Below, one piece after another: positions 17,695-25,871 of a stretch of DNA of 37,536 nt. The notes beneath the pieces are model-generated. The model ran no database searches. It saw nothing but the letters and a program-made list of their open reading frames with translations, and was not told where the DNA came from. Within the stretch, counting starts at the first letter, position 1. Every line of letters begins with the position of its first letter. A program made the position numbers and the translations under genes. Location: the NCBI RefSeq assembly GCF_027706725.1, contig NZ_JAQFWQ010000071.1:1-37536 (forward strand), in the 5' to 3' direction. Source of the DNA: Nocardiopsis endophytica (GTDB lineage: Bacteria > Actinomycetota > Actinomycetes > Streptosporangiales > Streptosporangiaceae).

Positions 17695-18213
17695 ATGGCC
17701 GAGACGGTGCGGCGAACGCGATACGAGGAGTTCACCGCCTACGTCACCGACCGGGGGCCGGCACTGCTGCGGATGGCGCGCTCACTGACGCCGGGGCACG
17801 CCGACGCCGAGGACCTGCTGCAGGCGGCCCTGCTGAAGACGTTCTTCGCGTGGGACCGCATCTCCACGCCGAAGGCGCGCGACGGGTACGTGCGGCGGGC
17901 GATGGTGAACACCCAGATCTCCGAGTGGCGGCGGAACCGGCTGGAGGTGTTCCCGACCGACGAGATCCCCGAGCAGCGGGTGGACGACCCGACCGCGCGC
18001 TCGGACCTGGCGGACACGGTCAACAGGGCGATCGAACGGCTGCCGGACCGCCAGCGGCAGATCGTGCGGCTGCGGTACTACGACGACCTGACCGAGGCGC
18101 AGATCGCCGACCGGTTGGGCGTGACGATCGGCACGGTGAAGAGCACGGTGTCCCGCGCGGTCCGGAAGCTGCGGGAGGACGCGGACCTGACGATCGCCCG
18201 CGCCACGACGTGA
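17695..18213 (+). CDS. SigE-family ECF RNA polymerase sigma factor
   Basis: A 172-residue ECF sigma factor of the actinobacterial SigE family (TIGR02983-like). Region 2 is LLRMARSLTPGHADAEDLLQAALLKTFFAWDRI and region 4 is AIERLPDRQRQIVRLRYYDDLTEAQIADRLGVTIGTVKSTVSRAVRKL. ATG at 17695 was chosen since MAETVRRTRYEEF matches the usual start of the family; an in-frame GTG at 17652 would add 14 residues. No anti-sigma gene adjoins it, as is common in this family. The gene is followed by a tRNA. Confidence 0.93.
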   Translation: MAETVRRTRYEEFTAYVTDRGPALLRMARSLTPGHADAEDLLQAALLKTFFAWDRISTPKARDGYVRRAMVNTQISEWRRNRLEVFPTDEIPEQRVDDPTARSDLADTVNRAIERLPDRQRQIVRLRYYDDLTEAQIADRLGVTIGTVKSTVSRAVRKLREDADLTIARATT

Positions 18214-18294
18214 ACGCGGCCGGACGGCGACCCGCGCCGGCCGCCCCCCTGGGCAGCGCCCCGGACCCGCCCGGCGCTCCGGGCCTGATTCGTT

Positions 18295-18324
18295 TTGCAC
18301 GTGCGTCATGGGAGTCTGTAGTCT
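18295..18324 (+). promoter_or_regulatory. promoter of tRNA-Ser
   Basis: TTGCAC (18295-18300) and TAGTCT (18319-18324) with an 18-base spacer, placing the start a few bases before the mature tRNA 5' end. Confidence 0.6.
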
Positions 18325-18335
18325 TGATCCGCCGA

Positions 18336-18422
18336 GGAGGATTCGCCTAGAGGCCTAGGGCGCCGCACTGCTAATGCGGTTGGGGGGCAACCCCCTCATG
18401 GGTTCAAATCCCATATCCTCCG
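18336..18422 (+). tRNA. tRNA-Ser (anticodon GCT)
   Basis: An 87-base type II tRNA. The acceptor stem GGAGGAT pairs with ATCCTCC (18415-18421) and G is the discriminator. The anticodon stem CCGCA/TGCGG encloses CTGCTAA, giving anticodon GCT for AGC/AGU serine codons. The long variable arm (ttggggggcaaccccctc) and the T arm ATGGG-TTCAAAT-CCCAT confirm the serine class. CCA is not encoded. Confidence 0.97.
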
Positions 18423-18429
18423 CAGGTCA

Positions 18430-18470
18430 GACGGGGTCTCACACAGAGTGTGAGACCCCGTCTTCGTTTC
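18430..18470 (+). terminator. tRNA-Ser terminator
   Basis: A perfect 15-bp stem GACGGGGTCTCACAC / GTGTGAGACCCCGTC with an AGA loop, followed by TTCGTTTC, eight bases after the tRNA. Confidence 0.9.
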
Positions 18471-18563
18471 AGGGCCGCAGTTCCGGTCGCATTCGCTCCC
18501 GTCCGGCACGGGAGGTCCGCCCGGCTCGGCGGTGCCGCCGAGCCGGGCCGGCCCCGGCGGCGG

Positions 18564-21017
18564 TCACTCCTTCCGGGACAGAAGTTCCTGGGCCTGACCG
18601 GCGAAGGGGGCGTATCCGGTGTCCGCGGCGCGCCGCAGGCAGGCGAGGGCGGTCTCGTGCTCCTCGCCGTCGAGCAGGATCTCGCCCACCCGGTAGGCGG
18701 CCTCGCCCACCAGTTCCGGGTCGTCCGTGCCGTCCAGGGTGCGCCGGTACCAGCGCACCGCCTCGTCCCAGTCCTCCAGCCAGTACTGCAGCTCGCCGAT
18801 GTGCGCGGAGAACAGCGGCCCGTCCTCGTGGCCGGACTCGACGACCGGCCCGTAGTGCTCCAGCAGCTGGGGAAGGTCGTGCTCCAACTTGGCGACCAGA
18901 CCGAGGTTGGTGACGGCCTTGTGCGCCATCTTCTTGTTCCCCTTCTCCAGGGCGCGCCGCCACCACTCGCGCGCCGTGGCGTTGTCGCCGCCGTAGTGCG
19001 CCCGGGCGCCCAACGTGACGGCCGCACCGGCCGCGAACTCCCCCAGGCCTTCGGCGGTCCTCTCCAGCAGGGCCTTCCCCAGCTCCCCGTCGTCGCCCTC
19101 GGCCTCCAGCACCCAGTGGGCGAAGTGGAACACGGCGTACAACTGGTCGCCCTCGGCCTTGGCGTCGGTGCACGCTTCGACCGCGTCCTGGAATTCCTGG
19201 TCGCCCATCTGCCGCACGGCTGCCATCACATACCGCGCCAGGGCCTCGGCGCCCACCTCGCCGAGGAGATCGGCGAGCAGGCGGACGGCCCGATCGACCG
19301 TCCTCCCGTCGTGGTCGGCCCGGGTCTTGTGCACCGCGGCGCGCACCCAGTCCTCATAGGCAGCCGTCGAGTCGCCCTGGGCGTGCGCCGCCTCGGCCCG
19401 TTGCCGCGCGGCCCTGCCGGCGTTCTCCCAGATGGTGAACCCCGACTCGGCTTGCGCGAACGCCTCCCGGGCCTGTTCCACCTCGCCGAGCTCCCGCAGG
19501 GCGATGCCGAGGTCGTAGCGGCAGACGGCGCGGGCCTCCTCGTCGGTGCCCTCGAACCCGGCACCGAGCCCGAACAACCGCACAGCCGCCGCGTGGTCAC
19601 CCCGCTCGCCCGCCGCCCGCCCGGCCTTGATCAAGCCCTTCCTGGCCACCGACGGGTGGGCGCGCACGGCCGCCGTCGCCAGGGCGACGGCGGCCTCCTC
19701 GTCGTCCGCATCGGACAGGACCGTCAGCAGGCGCTCCGCTGCCCTGTCGGAGCCGGTCGCGGCCACGAACCCGTCCCGATCGACGACGCCGCGGTACCCC
19801 TCGACCACGCGGCCGGTGGCCACCGCCAGTTCCACCGCCTTCGCCACCGCCGCGTCACTGTCCCGCTCCTGCGCCCAGGTCATGGCGATGTCGATGAGGA
19901 CGGCGGCGGCGGTGACACGGTGGGCACCGTCGAGCGCGCCGACGGCGGCCCCGGCCGCCTCGGTGTCACCGGCCAGCATCCGCTCGGCGAGCTCGACGAC
20001 GGCCGCCCCGTAGTGCTCGGCGATCACTGCGGCGGCGCCCTCCCGGTCGCCCCTCGCGCGGAGGCGGTCCGCGGCCTCCGCAGGGGACTCGGCGCCGGTG
20101 AGCCGACGCACCTCCACGAGCACGCCGCGGTCGTTGTCCTCCTCGCCCTTCGCGGCGGCACGGGCGAACGCGGCCCGCGCCTCCTCCTCACGGCCGAGCC
20201 GACGGAGCAGGGCGCCCAGCCGCAGCGCGGCCCGGGACCGGTATCGCTGGGCGTAGCGCTGGTGGCTCCTGCTCCGCTCGGCCTTCCGGTACAGCTCGCA
20301 GGCGGTCTCGTCGTCACCTTGGGCTTCGTGGAGCGCACCCAGGTAGAGCAGGGCCTTGGCGTGCAACCGGCGGTCGCTCGCCTCCGCCAGCCGCCGGAAC
20401 GCCTCCGCGGCGCCCTCGGTATCGCCGCGCTCCTGGCGCAGCCATCCCAGGACGAAGAGGGCGTGCGGGTCGTCGTCGGCGCGTTCGGCGCACTCCCGCT
20501 CCCATTCCGCCCAGTCGACGCCGTCGTTCCCGAGTCCATCCACACCGCCGGAGTAGCTGGTGGTGCCCCAGCTCTGGCCGATGCGCAGCGACTCGATCCA
20601 GCGGGCGTCGGTGACGTGGACGTCGTAGTCGGCCTGGGCGAGCCGCTCCTCGTCCTGCCAGCCGCCGTCGCGCTCGTAGTAGAACATCGCCAGCCGGTCG
20701 AAGTCATCGTCGTCGACCGGGTGGTTGCGCTCGGCCACCCGCTCCACGCCGACGACGAAGCGGTGCGTGTTGCACTCCACCCACCACTCGTCCAGGAACT
20801 CGTCGATGGTGACGACGTCGGTCATGGGGCCGAAGCGGTGCGGGGTGAAGCGCTCCGCGGCCTCCCACAGCAGCCGGCAGAAGAAGGTCGGGTGGTCGGG
20901 CAGCAGGTCACCGGTGCCCCAGGAGGGCTCGTAGTAGGTGACGAAGACGCGGAAGCGCACGCGCCGCCGCTCGGGGTCGAGATCCAGGACGCGGACGCCG
21001 AAGAGGTCGGTGGACAT
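18564..21017 (-). CDS. large tetratricopeptide-repeat protein with unknown N-terminal domain
   Basis: An 817-residue soluble protein with no signal peptide. The first about 170 residues form a separate domain (VRFRVFVTYYEPSWGTGDLLP; FFCRLLWEAAERFTPHRFGP; FLDEWWVECNTHRFVVGVERV; MFYYERDGGW), rich in aromatic residues, that I do not recognise. The rest is a run of helical TPR/Sel1-like repeats (for example ALFVLGWLRQERGDTEGAAEAF; AKALLYLGALHEAQGDDETACELY; AALRLGALLRRLGREEEARAAF; AVTLGARAHYGGDNATAREWW). TPR arrays usually mediate protein contacts. The start at 21017 has GGAAGG upstream. It lies 76 bases after the saccharopine-dehydrogenase-like gene on the same strand; a GC-rich hairpin lies between them. 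Function unknown. Confidence 0.85.
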   Translation of the reverse strand: MSTDLFGVRVLDLDPERRRVRFRVFVTYYEPSWGTGDLLPDHPTFFCRLLWEAAERFTPHRFGPMTDVVTIDEFLDEWWVECNTHRFVVGVERVAERNHPVDDDDFDRLAMFYYERDGGWQDEERLAQADYDVHVTDARWIESLRIGQSWGTTSYSGGVDGLGNDGVDWAEWERECAERADDDPHALFVLGWLRQERGDTEGAAEAFRRLAEASDRRLHAKALLYLGALHEAQGDDETACELYRKAERSRSHQRYAQRYRSRAALRLGALLRRLGREEEARAAFARAAAKGEEDNDRGVLVEVRRLTGAESPAEAADRLRARGDREGAAAVIAEHYGAAVVELAERMLAGDTEAAGAAVGALDGAHRVTAAAVLIDIAMTWAQERDSDAAVAKAVELAVATGRVVEGYRGVVDRDGFVAATGSDRAAERLLTVLSDADDEEAAVALATAAVRAHPSVARKGLIKAGRAAGERGDHAAAVRLFGLGAGFEGTDEEARAVCRYDLGIALRELGEVEQAREAFAQAESGFTIWENAGRAARQRAEAAHAQGDSTAAYEDWVRAAVHKTRADHDGRTVDRAVRLLADLLGEVGAEALARYVMAAVRQMGDQEFQDAVEACTDAKAEGDQLYAVFHFAHWVLEAEGDDGELGKALLERTAEGLGEFAAGAAVTLGARAHYGGDNATAREWWRRALEKGNKKMAHKAVTNLGLVAKLEHDLPQLLEHYGPVVESGHEDGPLFSAHIGELQYWLEDWDEAVRWYRRTLDGTDDPELVGEAAYRVGEILLDGEEHETALACLRRAADTGYAPFAGQAQELLSRKE

Positions 21018-21093
21018 GGGGTGGGGGGCCTTCCGGAAAGTCAGTGCGGGAATCCCGCCCGAACGGCGGCGCCGCCGGGCGGGGCGCCCCACG

Positions 21094-22068
21094 CTAATGG
21101 CGCCCGCCGACATCGGGAACGGTGCGCTCCACCTCGACGCACGGCAGGCCCGCCGCGTCGGCGAGGGAGAGGACCCGGTGCAGGTGGTGCACCCCGGGCT
21201 CCAGGTCGACGGCCACTTCGGCGGCGAGTGCCGTCACGCCCGCCGTCCCCCGCGACTGGCCCCGTCCGGTGGCGAGCACCGAGCCGTGGGCGGCCTGCGC
21301 CAGCAGGGTCCACGCGTCGGATCCGGGCAGGTGCAGCCCGGCCGGGATGCGGGGGCGGATCGCGGCGGGCAGGCGGGTGAGGGCGGCCAGGGCCCCGGTC
21401 GCGGCCCGCGAGTCCAGGCCGAACCAGGTGCGAACCGGCACACCGAGGTCACGGCTGAGCGTGTGCTGGTCGGAGAAGTCCGCCCGGTAGAGGCGGCGGC
21501 GCCCCAGGCCGGGGATCCGGAACATGCGCGGGCCGGTGAAGTTGCGGACCGGCGCCCCCGTGACCGGGTCGGGGAAGTCGGCGCCGATCAGGCCCAGCGA
21601 CCACTCCTGGGCCGCCGCGCCGTGCGCGTCCCCGGCGCCGAGCACCACGGCGATGTCGATCGGCGCCGGTGCAAAGGCCGGTCCCGGCGCCGACGCGGCG
21701 AGGTCGGCGGCGAGCAGGTTGGTCAGCCCCGGGACCAGCCCGACGCTGAGCAGGACGGGGGCCTGCGGGTCGAGCCGTTCGGCCGCCTCGATGTAGGAGG
21801 CGGTGGCGGTGGCGTCGACGAAGGCCGCGCCGTGCCCGGTGGCGGCGGCGATGAGCGCCGGATCCTCGGCGCCGGAGGCGTTGACGACCACGTCGACGCC
21901 GGCCAGCGCCTCCCGGTAGCCGTGCAGGCGGTCCTCGCGCAGGTCGATGCGCACGTCGGCGCGCGCGGCGTCGCGCCCCGCGGCCAGCGCCGTGTGGCCG
22001 TAGGAGCGGAGGAAGCGGACGACGGGGGCGCCCACCGCGCCGTACCCGCCGAGCACCAGTGCCTTCAT
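21094..22068 (-). CDS. saccharopine dehydrogenase-like NAD(P)-binding protein
   Basis: A 324-residue protein with an N-terminal Rossmann fold (MKALVLGGYGAVGAPVVRFL, the GxGxxG glycine motif at residues 8-13), then VVNASGAEDPALIAAATGHGAAFVDATA, typical of the saccharopine dehydrogenase/lysine-ketoglutarate reductase-like group, many of which have unknown substrates. The C-terminal part (about 200-324) includes GLHLPGSDAWTLLAQAAHG and a final beta-rich segment ending near EVERTVPDVGG. GGGAGG precedes the ATG. The gene is driven by a promoter containing two TetR-like operators, so it is probably inducible; the true reaction is unknown. Confidence 0.82.
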   Translation of the reverse strand: MKALVLGGYGAVGAPVVRFLRSYGHTALAAGRDAARADVRIDLREDRLHGYREALAGVDVVVNASGAEDPALIAAATGHGAAFVDATATASYIEAAERLDPQAPVLLSVGLVPGLTNLLAADLAASAPGPAFAPAPIDIAVVLGAGDAHGAAAQEWSLGLIGADFPDPVTGAPVRNFTGPRMFRIPGLGRRRLYRADFSDQHTLSRDLGVPVRTWFGLDSRAATGALAALTRLPAAIRPRIPAGLHLPGSDAWTLLAQAAHGSVLATGRGQSRGTAGVTALAAEVAVDLEPGVHHLHRVLSLADAAGLPCVEVERTVPDVGGRH

Positions 22069-22110
22069 CGCCGCGCCTCCCCGGGCCGCACGCGCGCCTG
22101 CACCGGACAA

Positions 22111-22160
22111 GTATTTGGAGTCATACTCTAGAAATGTATTTAGAGTTGGACTCTAGTCAA
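22111..22160 (-). promoter_or_regulatory. promoter with two direct-repeat operators (TAGAGT-NNN-ACTCTA type)
   Basis: On the minus strand, -35 TTGACT (22160-22155) and -10 TACATT (22138-22133) have a 16-base spacer. Two copies of GTATTT(G/A)GAGTNNNACTCTAG lie at 22111-22131 and 22136-22156 (plus-strand reading), 25 bases apart; the cores are near-perfect palindromes TAGAGT-TGG-ACTCTA and TGGAGT-CAT-ACTCTA. One copy fills the promoter spacer and the other covers the start-site region, the layout expected for repression by a TetR-type regulator. No such gene lies in this window. Confidence 0.75.
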
Positions 22161-22263
22161 GGCCCGGCGCCCCTCCGGGGCGACGGGGCGCGCACGCCGC
22201 GGGCATCGGTCGAACCCCCATGCACCCCTGACTCCCCTGACTCCCCTGACGGACCGACCGGAT

Positions 22264-22311
22264 GCAAACGGGTTGCGGCGTTTGCGGTAGCGTTGCACGC
22301 ATGACGCAACG
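22264..22311 (+). promoter_or_regulatory. two inverted repeats over the LacI gene start: likely autoregulatory operators
   Basis: GCAAACG-N8-CGTTTGC (22264-22285) and CGTTGC-N9-GCAACG (22291-22311) lie side by side; the second spans the ATG. A -10-like TAGCGT (22288-22293) is seven bases before the ATG and there is no Shine-Dalgarno, so the mRNA may be leaderless. The sites fit self-repression by the LacI-family protein encoded here. Confidence 0.55.
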
Positions 22312-23320
22312 ACTCGCACAGGTGGCGCAGAAGGTGGGCGTCTCCAAGGCCACGGTCAGCCGGGTGCTGAACGGCAAGCCCGGGGTCTCGGAGGACACGC
22401 GGCAGGCGGTGCTCACGGCCCTGGACGTGCTGGGGTACGAGCGCCCCACGCAGCTGCGCGGGGAGCGCGGCAAGCTGGTCGGCCTGGTGCTGCCGGAGCT
22501 GTCGAACCCCATCTTCCCCGCCTTCGCCGAGGTCGTCGGCGGGGCGCTGGCCCAGCGCGGGCTGACCCCGGTGCTGTGCTCGCAGACCCCGGGCGGCATC
22601 CAGGAGACCGACTACATCGACCTGCTCCTGCAGCAGCAGGTCTCCGGGGTGGTGTTCGCCGGCGGACTGTACGCCCAGGCGGACGCGCCGCACGGGCACT
22701 ACCGCCTGCTGCACGAGCGCGGCCTGCCGGTGGTCCTGGTCAACGCGCCCATCCCCGGGCTCGACTTCCCCTGCGTCTCCACCGACGACGCGATCGCGGT
22801 GGAACAGGCCTGGCGGCACCTGCGCGCCCTCGGGCACGAGCGGATCGGGCTGGCGCTGGGCCCCTCCGACCACGTCCCCTCGCGGCGCAAGCTGGAGGCC
22901 GGGCGGGCGGCGGCCGCGGCGGTCGGCGGCGCGCTGCCCGAGGAGCTGGTCGCCCGCGGGCTGTACTCGATGGAGGGCGGCCAGGCGGCCGCGTCCCGCC
23001 TGCTCGACGCGGGGGCGACCGGCATCGTGTGCGCCAGCGACATCATCGCCCTGGGCGCGGTGCGGGCCGCCCGGCGCCGGGGGCTGTCGGTGCCCGAGGA
23101 CGTGTCGGTCGTCGGCTACGACGACTCCCCCCTGATGACGGCCACCGATCCCGCGCTCACCACGGTCCGCCAGCCCATCGACGCCATGGGGCGCACCGCC
23201 GTCCAGCTGCTCACCGCCCAGATGGAGGGCAAGGAGGTGCTGCGCGACGAGGTCCTGTTCGATCCGGAGCTGGTCGTCCGGTCCTCCACCGGCCCCGCCC
23301 CGCGCGCCGCCGGGGCCTGA
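22301..23320 (+). CDS. LacI-family transcriptional regulator of the glucan locus
   Basis: A 339-residue protein with an N-terminal LacI HTH plus hinge (RLAQVAQKVGVSKATVSRVLNGKPGVSEDTRQAVLTALDVLGY) and a periplasmic-binding-like sugar sensor (KLVGLVLPELSNPIFPAFAEVVGGAL; HERIGLALGP; CASDIIALGAVRAARRRGLSVPEDVSVVGYDDSPL; LTTVRQPIDAMG). It precedes the binding protein, permease and glycosidase genes in the same orientation but is separated by a strong terminator, so it is probably transcribed on its own. Likely a repressor relieved by an oligosaccharide from alpha-glucan; the ligand is inferred. Confidence 0.9.
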   Translation: MTQRLAQVAQKVGVSKATVSRVLNGKPGVSEDTRQAVLTALDVLGYERPTQLRGERGKLVGLVLPELSNPIFPAFAEVVGGALAQRGLTPVLCSQTPGGIQETDYIDLLLQQQVSGVVFAGGLYAQADAPHGHYRLLHERGLPVVLVNAPIPGLDFPCVSTDDAIAVEQAWRHLRALGHERIGLALGPSDHVPSRRKLEAGRAAAAAVGGALPEELVARGLYSMEGGQAAASRLLDAGATGIVCASDIIALGAVRAARRRGLSVPEDVSVVGYDDSPLMTATDPALTTVRQPIDAMGRTAVQLLTAQMEGKEVLRDEVLFDPELVVRSSTGPAPRAAGA

Positions 23321-23354
23321 CCGGAACCCGCGGTCGGAAGGACCGGAAACCGCG

Positions 23355-23395
23355 GCACAGAGCCCCGCGCCCGCCCCGGGCGCGGGGCTCTGTGC
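23355..23395 (+). terminator. terminator of the LacI-family gene
   Basis: A perfect 18-bp stem GCACAGAGCCCCGCGCCC / GGGCGCGGGGCTCTGTGC with a five-base loop, ending before the promoter of the transporter genes. Confidence 0.9.
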
Positions 23396-23475
23396 TGGGG
23401 TTTCACGGATGCCCGGGAGGGCGCGTCCCCGACATGCGTACGGCTATCGATTTTTTGCGGATACAAGTCGAAGTG

Positions 23476-23515
23476 TTGCGCTCATATGTACACGGTGGTT
23501 AAGTGTGTGCCACAC
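23476..23515 (+). promoter_or_regulatory. promoter and palindromic site before the sugar-binding protein gene
   Basis: TTGCGC (23476-23481) and TTAAGT (23499-23504) with a 17-base spacer predict a start near 23511. GTGTG-TGC-CACAC (23503-23515) is a 13-base palindrome overlapping the -10 and start region, a candidate operator. It differs from the two inverted repeats at the LacI gene, so the regulator that binds it is uncertain. Confidence 0.45.
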
Positions 23516-23554
23516 CACTCCATCCCCCCACCCCGACCAGAAGGGGGTCCACCG

Positions 23555-24922
23555 ATGCCATCCGCAACCGGACGCGCCCTCGCGGGCACCGCCTCGGCCG
23601 CGTGCGCGCTCACCCTGCTCTCCGCCTGCGGCACCAGCGCCGACGGCGGTGACACGACGTCGGACGGGAAGGTGCGGCTCGACGTCAACGGGCGGCCGCC
23701 CACCACCCAGGCCTTCGAGCGCGAGCTCTTCGACGAGCACGTGCAGCGCTTCGAGGAGGCCAACCCGGACATCGACATCGTTCCGCACGAGGGCTTCATG
23801 GACCCCCAGACCTTCAGCGCCAAGCTCGCCGGGGGAAAGCTGGAGGACGTCTTCTACGTGTACTTCACCGACGCCCGGTCGCTGATCGAGCGCGGGCAGG
23901 CGGCCGACATCACCGACGCCGTCCAGGACATGCCGCACCGCGAGGACGTCCAGGACGGGCTGATGGAGGTCTTCCAGGACGCGGACGGCCGCCAGTTCGG
24001 CCTGCCCACCGCGAACTACTCGATGGGCCTGCTCTACAACCGCGAGCTGTTCGAGGAGGCCGGGCTCGACCCCGACGACCCCCCTGCGACCTGGGAGGAG
24101 GTCCGCGAGGCCGCCGACGCCGTCTCCGGGCTCGGCGAGGGCACCGTCGGATACGCCGACTTCTCCAAGGGCAACCAGGGCGGCTGGCACTTCACCGCGG
24201 AGCTGTACTCGCGGGGCGGCCGGATCGCCGAGGAGGCCGACGGCGGCTGGAAGGCCGCCTTCAACACCGACGATGGGCGGGACGTCCTCCAGACCCTGCA
24301 CGACATGCGCTTCGAGGACGGCTCGATGGGCGGACGGCAGCTCCTCGAGGCCGAGGACGCCCAGCGCATGATGGGCGCGGGCGAGCTGGGCATGTACATC
24401 GCCGCCGCGGACAACATCAGCACCATCGCCAAGCAGTTCGGCGGGCGGTACGAGGACTACGGCCTTGCGCCGATGCCGGGTGAGGGCGCCACCCTCCTCG
24501 GCGGCGAGGGCTACATGGTCAACCCCGGGGCCACCCCGGAGCAGGTCGAGGCCGGGGTCCGGTGGATCCAGTGGAAGTACCTCAACCCCGAGACCATCGA
24601 ACGCGACGTCGTCGCCCACGTGGAGAACGACCTGCCGGTCGGGCTGCCGATGCCGCCCACCCCCGACATCTGGAAGGGCGGGGTCCGGGAGCGGATCGAG
24701 GGCGTCAAGGAGGCCAACGCCAACGTCCCCATGGACAACTACGCCGGCTACATGGAGGCCGCGCCGGAGATGGAGGGCGTGATCGAGCCGCCGCAGGCCC
24801 AGGAGGTCTACGCGGTGCTCGACTCGGTGATGCAGGCCGTGCTCACCGACGAGGACGCCGACATCGACCGCCTCCTCGACGACGCCGAGGAGAAGGTCGA
24901 CGGCGTCTACAGCGGTTCGTGA
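23555..24922 (+). CDS. ABC transporter sugar-binding lipoprotein
   Basis: A 455-residue extracellular solute-binding protein of the MalE/family 1 type. The lipobox LLSAC has Cys25, so it is anchored outside the membrane. Typical blocks are FEEANPDIDIVPHEGFMDPQTFSAKLAGGKLEDVFYVYF, GLPTANYSMGLLYNRELFEEAGLDPDDPPATWEEVREAADAV and GEGYMVNPGATPEQ. It starts at ATG 23555 with AAGGGGG upstream. Its stop overlaps the next permease start (TGATG). It probably binds oligosaccharides released from alpha-1,3-glucan; substrate inferred from the neighbours. Confidence 0.93.
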   Translation: MPSATGRALAGTASAACALTLLSACGTSADGGDTTSDGKVRLDVNGRPPTTQAFERELFDEHVQRFEEANPDIDIVPHEGFMDPQTFSAKLAGGKLEDVFYVYFTDARSLIERGQAADITDAVQDMPHREDVQDGLMEVFQDADGRQFGLPTANYSMGLLYNRELFEEAGLDPDDPPATWEEVREAADAVSGLGEGTVGYADFSKGNQGGWHFTAELYSRGGRIAEEADGGWKAAFNTDDGRDVLQTLHDMRFEDGSMGGRQLLEAEDAQRMMGAGELGMYIAAADNISTIAKQFGGRYEDYGLAPMPGEGATLLGGEGYMVNPGATPEQVEAGVRWIQWKYLNPETIERDVVAHVENDLPVGLPMPPTPDIWKGGVRERIEGVKEANANVPMDNYAGYMEAAPEMEGVIEPPQAQEVYAVLDSVMQAVLTDEDADIDRLLDDAEEKVDGVYSGS

Positions 24923-25869
24923 TGGGCGCCCCCGTGACGGCGCCCGCGCCGCCCGCCCCCGCTCCCCCGCCGGCCGCCCGGCCCCGCAGGCGCGCCGCAC
25001 GGCGCCGGGCCCTGGCCGACACCGCCACCGCCTACGCCTTCCTCGCCGCCGCCCTGGTGGTCTTCGCGCTCTTCTCCTGGTGGCCCATCCTGCGCAGCGC
25101 GGTCCTGGGATTCCAGGAGGTCGACTTCGCCTCCGGGAGCACCTGGGTGGGCCTGGCCAACTTCGAGCGCCTGCTGGCCGACCCCCTGTTCTTCACCGCC
25201 TGGCGGAACACCGGCCTGTTCACCCTGTACGCCCTGGTGCTCGGCTTCGCCGTGCCCTTCCTGACGGCCGTGCTGCTCAACGAGTTCCGGCACGCCAAGG
25301 CCTACTTCCGCACCCTGGTCTACCTGCCGGTGATGCTGCCGCCCGTGGTGGTGGCCCTGATGTGGAAGTGGTTCTACGACCCCGGCCCCGGCCTGATCAA
25401 CGAGGCCCTGCGCACCCTGCACCTGCCCACCTCCGCCTGGCTGGACTCCTCCTCCACCGCCCTGGTGTCCCTGGTGATCGTGGCGACCTGGGCCAACATG
25501 GGCACCACGACGCTGATCTACCTGGCCGCCCTGCAGACGGTGCCCGGGGAGCTGTACGAGGCCGCGGAGCTGGACGGGGCGAACCTGTGGCAGCGGCTGC
25601 GCCACGTGACCGTGCCGCAGACCCGGTTCGTGCTGCTGGTCCTGCTGCTGCTGCAGATCGTCGCGACGATGCAGGTGTTCACCGAGCCCTACGTGATGAC
25701 CGGCGGCGGGCCGCAGGACTCCACGGTCACCGTGATGTTCCTGGTCTACCGGTACGCCTTCGTCTACAACGACTTCGGCGCCGCCAGCGCGATGAGCCTG
25801 CTCCTGCTGATCGTCCTCGCCGTCTTCTCCGCCCTGTACCTGCGGGCCACCCGCGGCTCCGAGGAGTGA
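24922..25869 (+). CDS. sugar ABC transporter permease (MalF-type)
   Basis: A 315-residue membrane protein with a basic Pro/Ala/Arg N-terminus and about six transmembrane helices. The cytoplasmic EAA loop ELYEAAELDGANLWQRLRHVTVPQ contacts the ATPase. NTGLFTLYALVLGFAVPFLTAVLLN and FTEPYVMTGGGPQDSTVTVMFLVYRYAF are standard for MalF/UgpA-like permeases. The ATG at 24922 overlaps the stop of the binding-protein gene, and the stop is two bases before the second permease. No ATPase gene follows, so a shared MsiK-type ATPase encoded elsewhere is expected. Confidence 0.93.
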   Translation: MGAPVTAPAPPAPAPPPAARPRRRAARRRALADTATAYAFLAAALVVFALFSWWPILRSAVLGFQEVDFASGSTWVGLANFERLLADPLFFTAWRNTGLFTLYALVLGFAVPFLTAVLLNEFRHAKAYFRTLVYLPVMLPPVVVALMWKWFYDPGPGLINEALRTLHLPTSAWLDSSSTALVSLVIVATWANMGTTTLIYLAALQTVPGELYEAAELDGANLWQRLRHVTVPQTRFVLLVLLLLQIVATMQVFTEPYVMTGGGPQDSTVTVMFLVYRYAFVYNDFGAASAMSLLLLIVLAVFSALYLRATRGSEE

Positions 25870-25871
25870 CC

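Noticed and set aside
18450-21380. A 976-codon plus-strand frame opposite the TPR gene
   Set aside because: It has Val/Leu/Gly-rich shadow composition; the minus strand holds clear helical repeats with a ribosome site.
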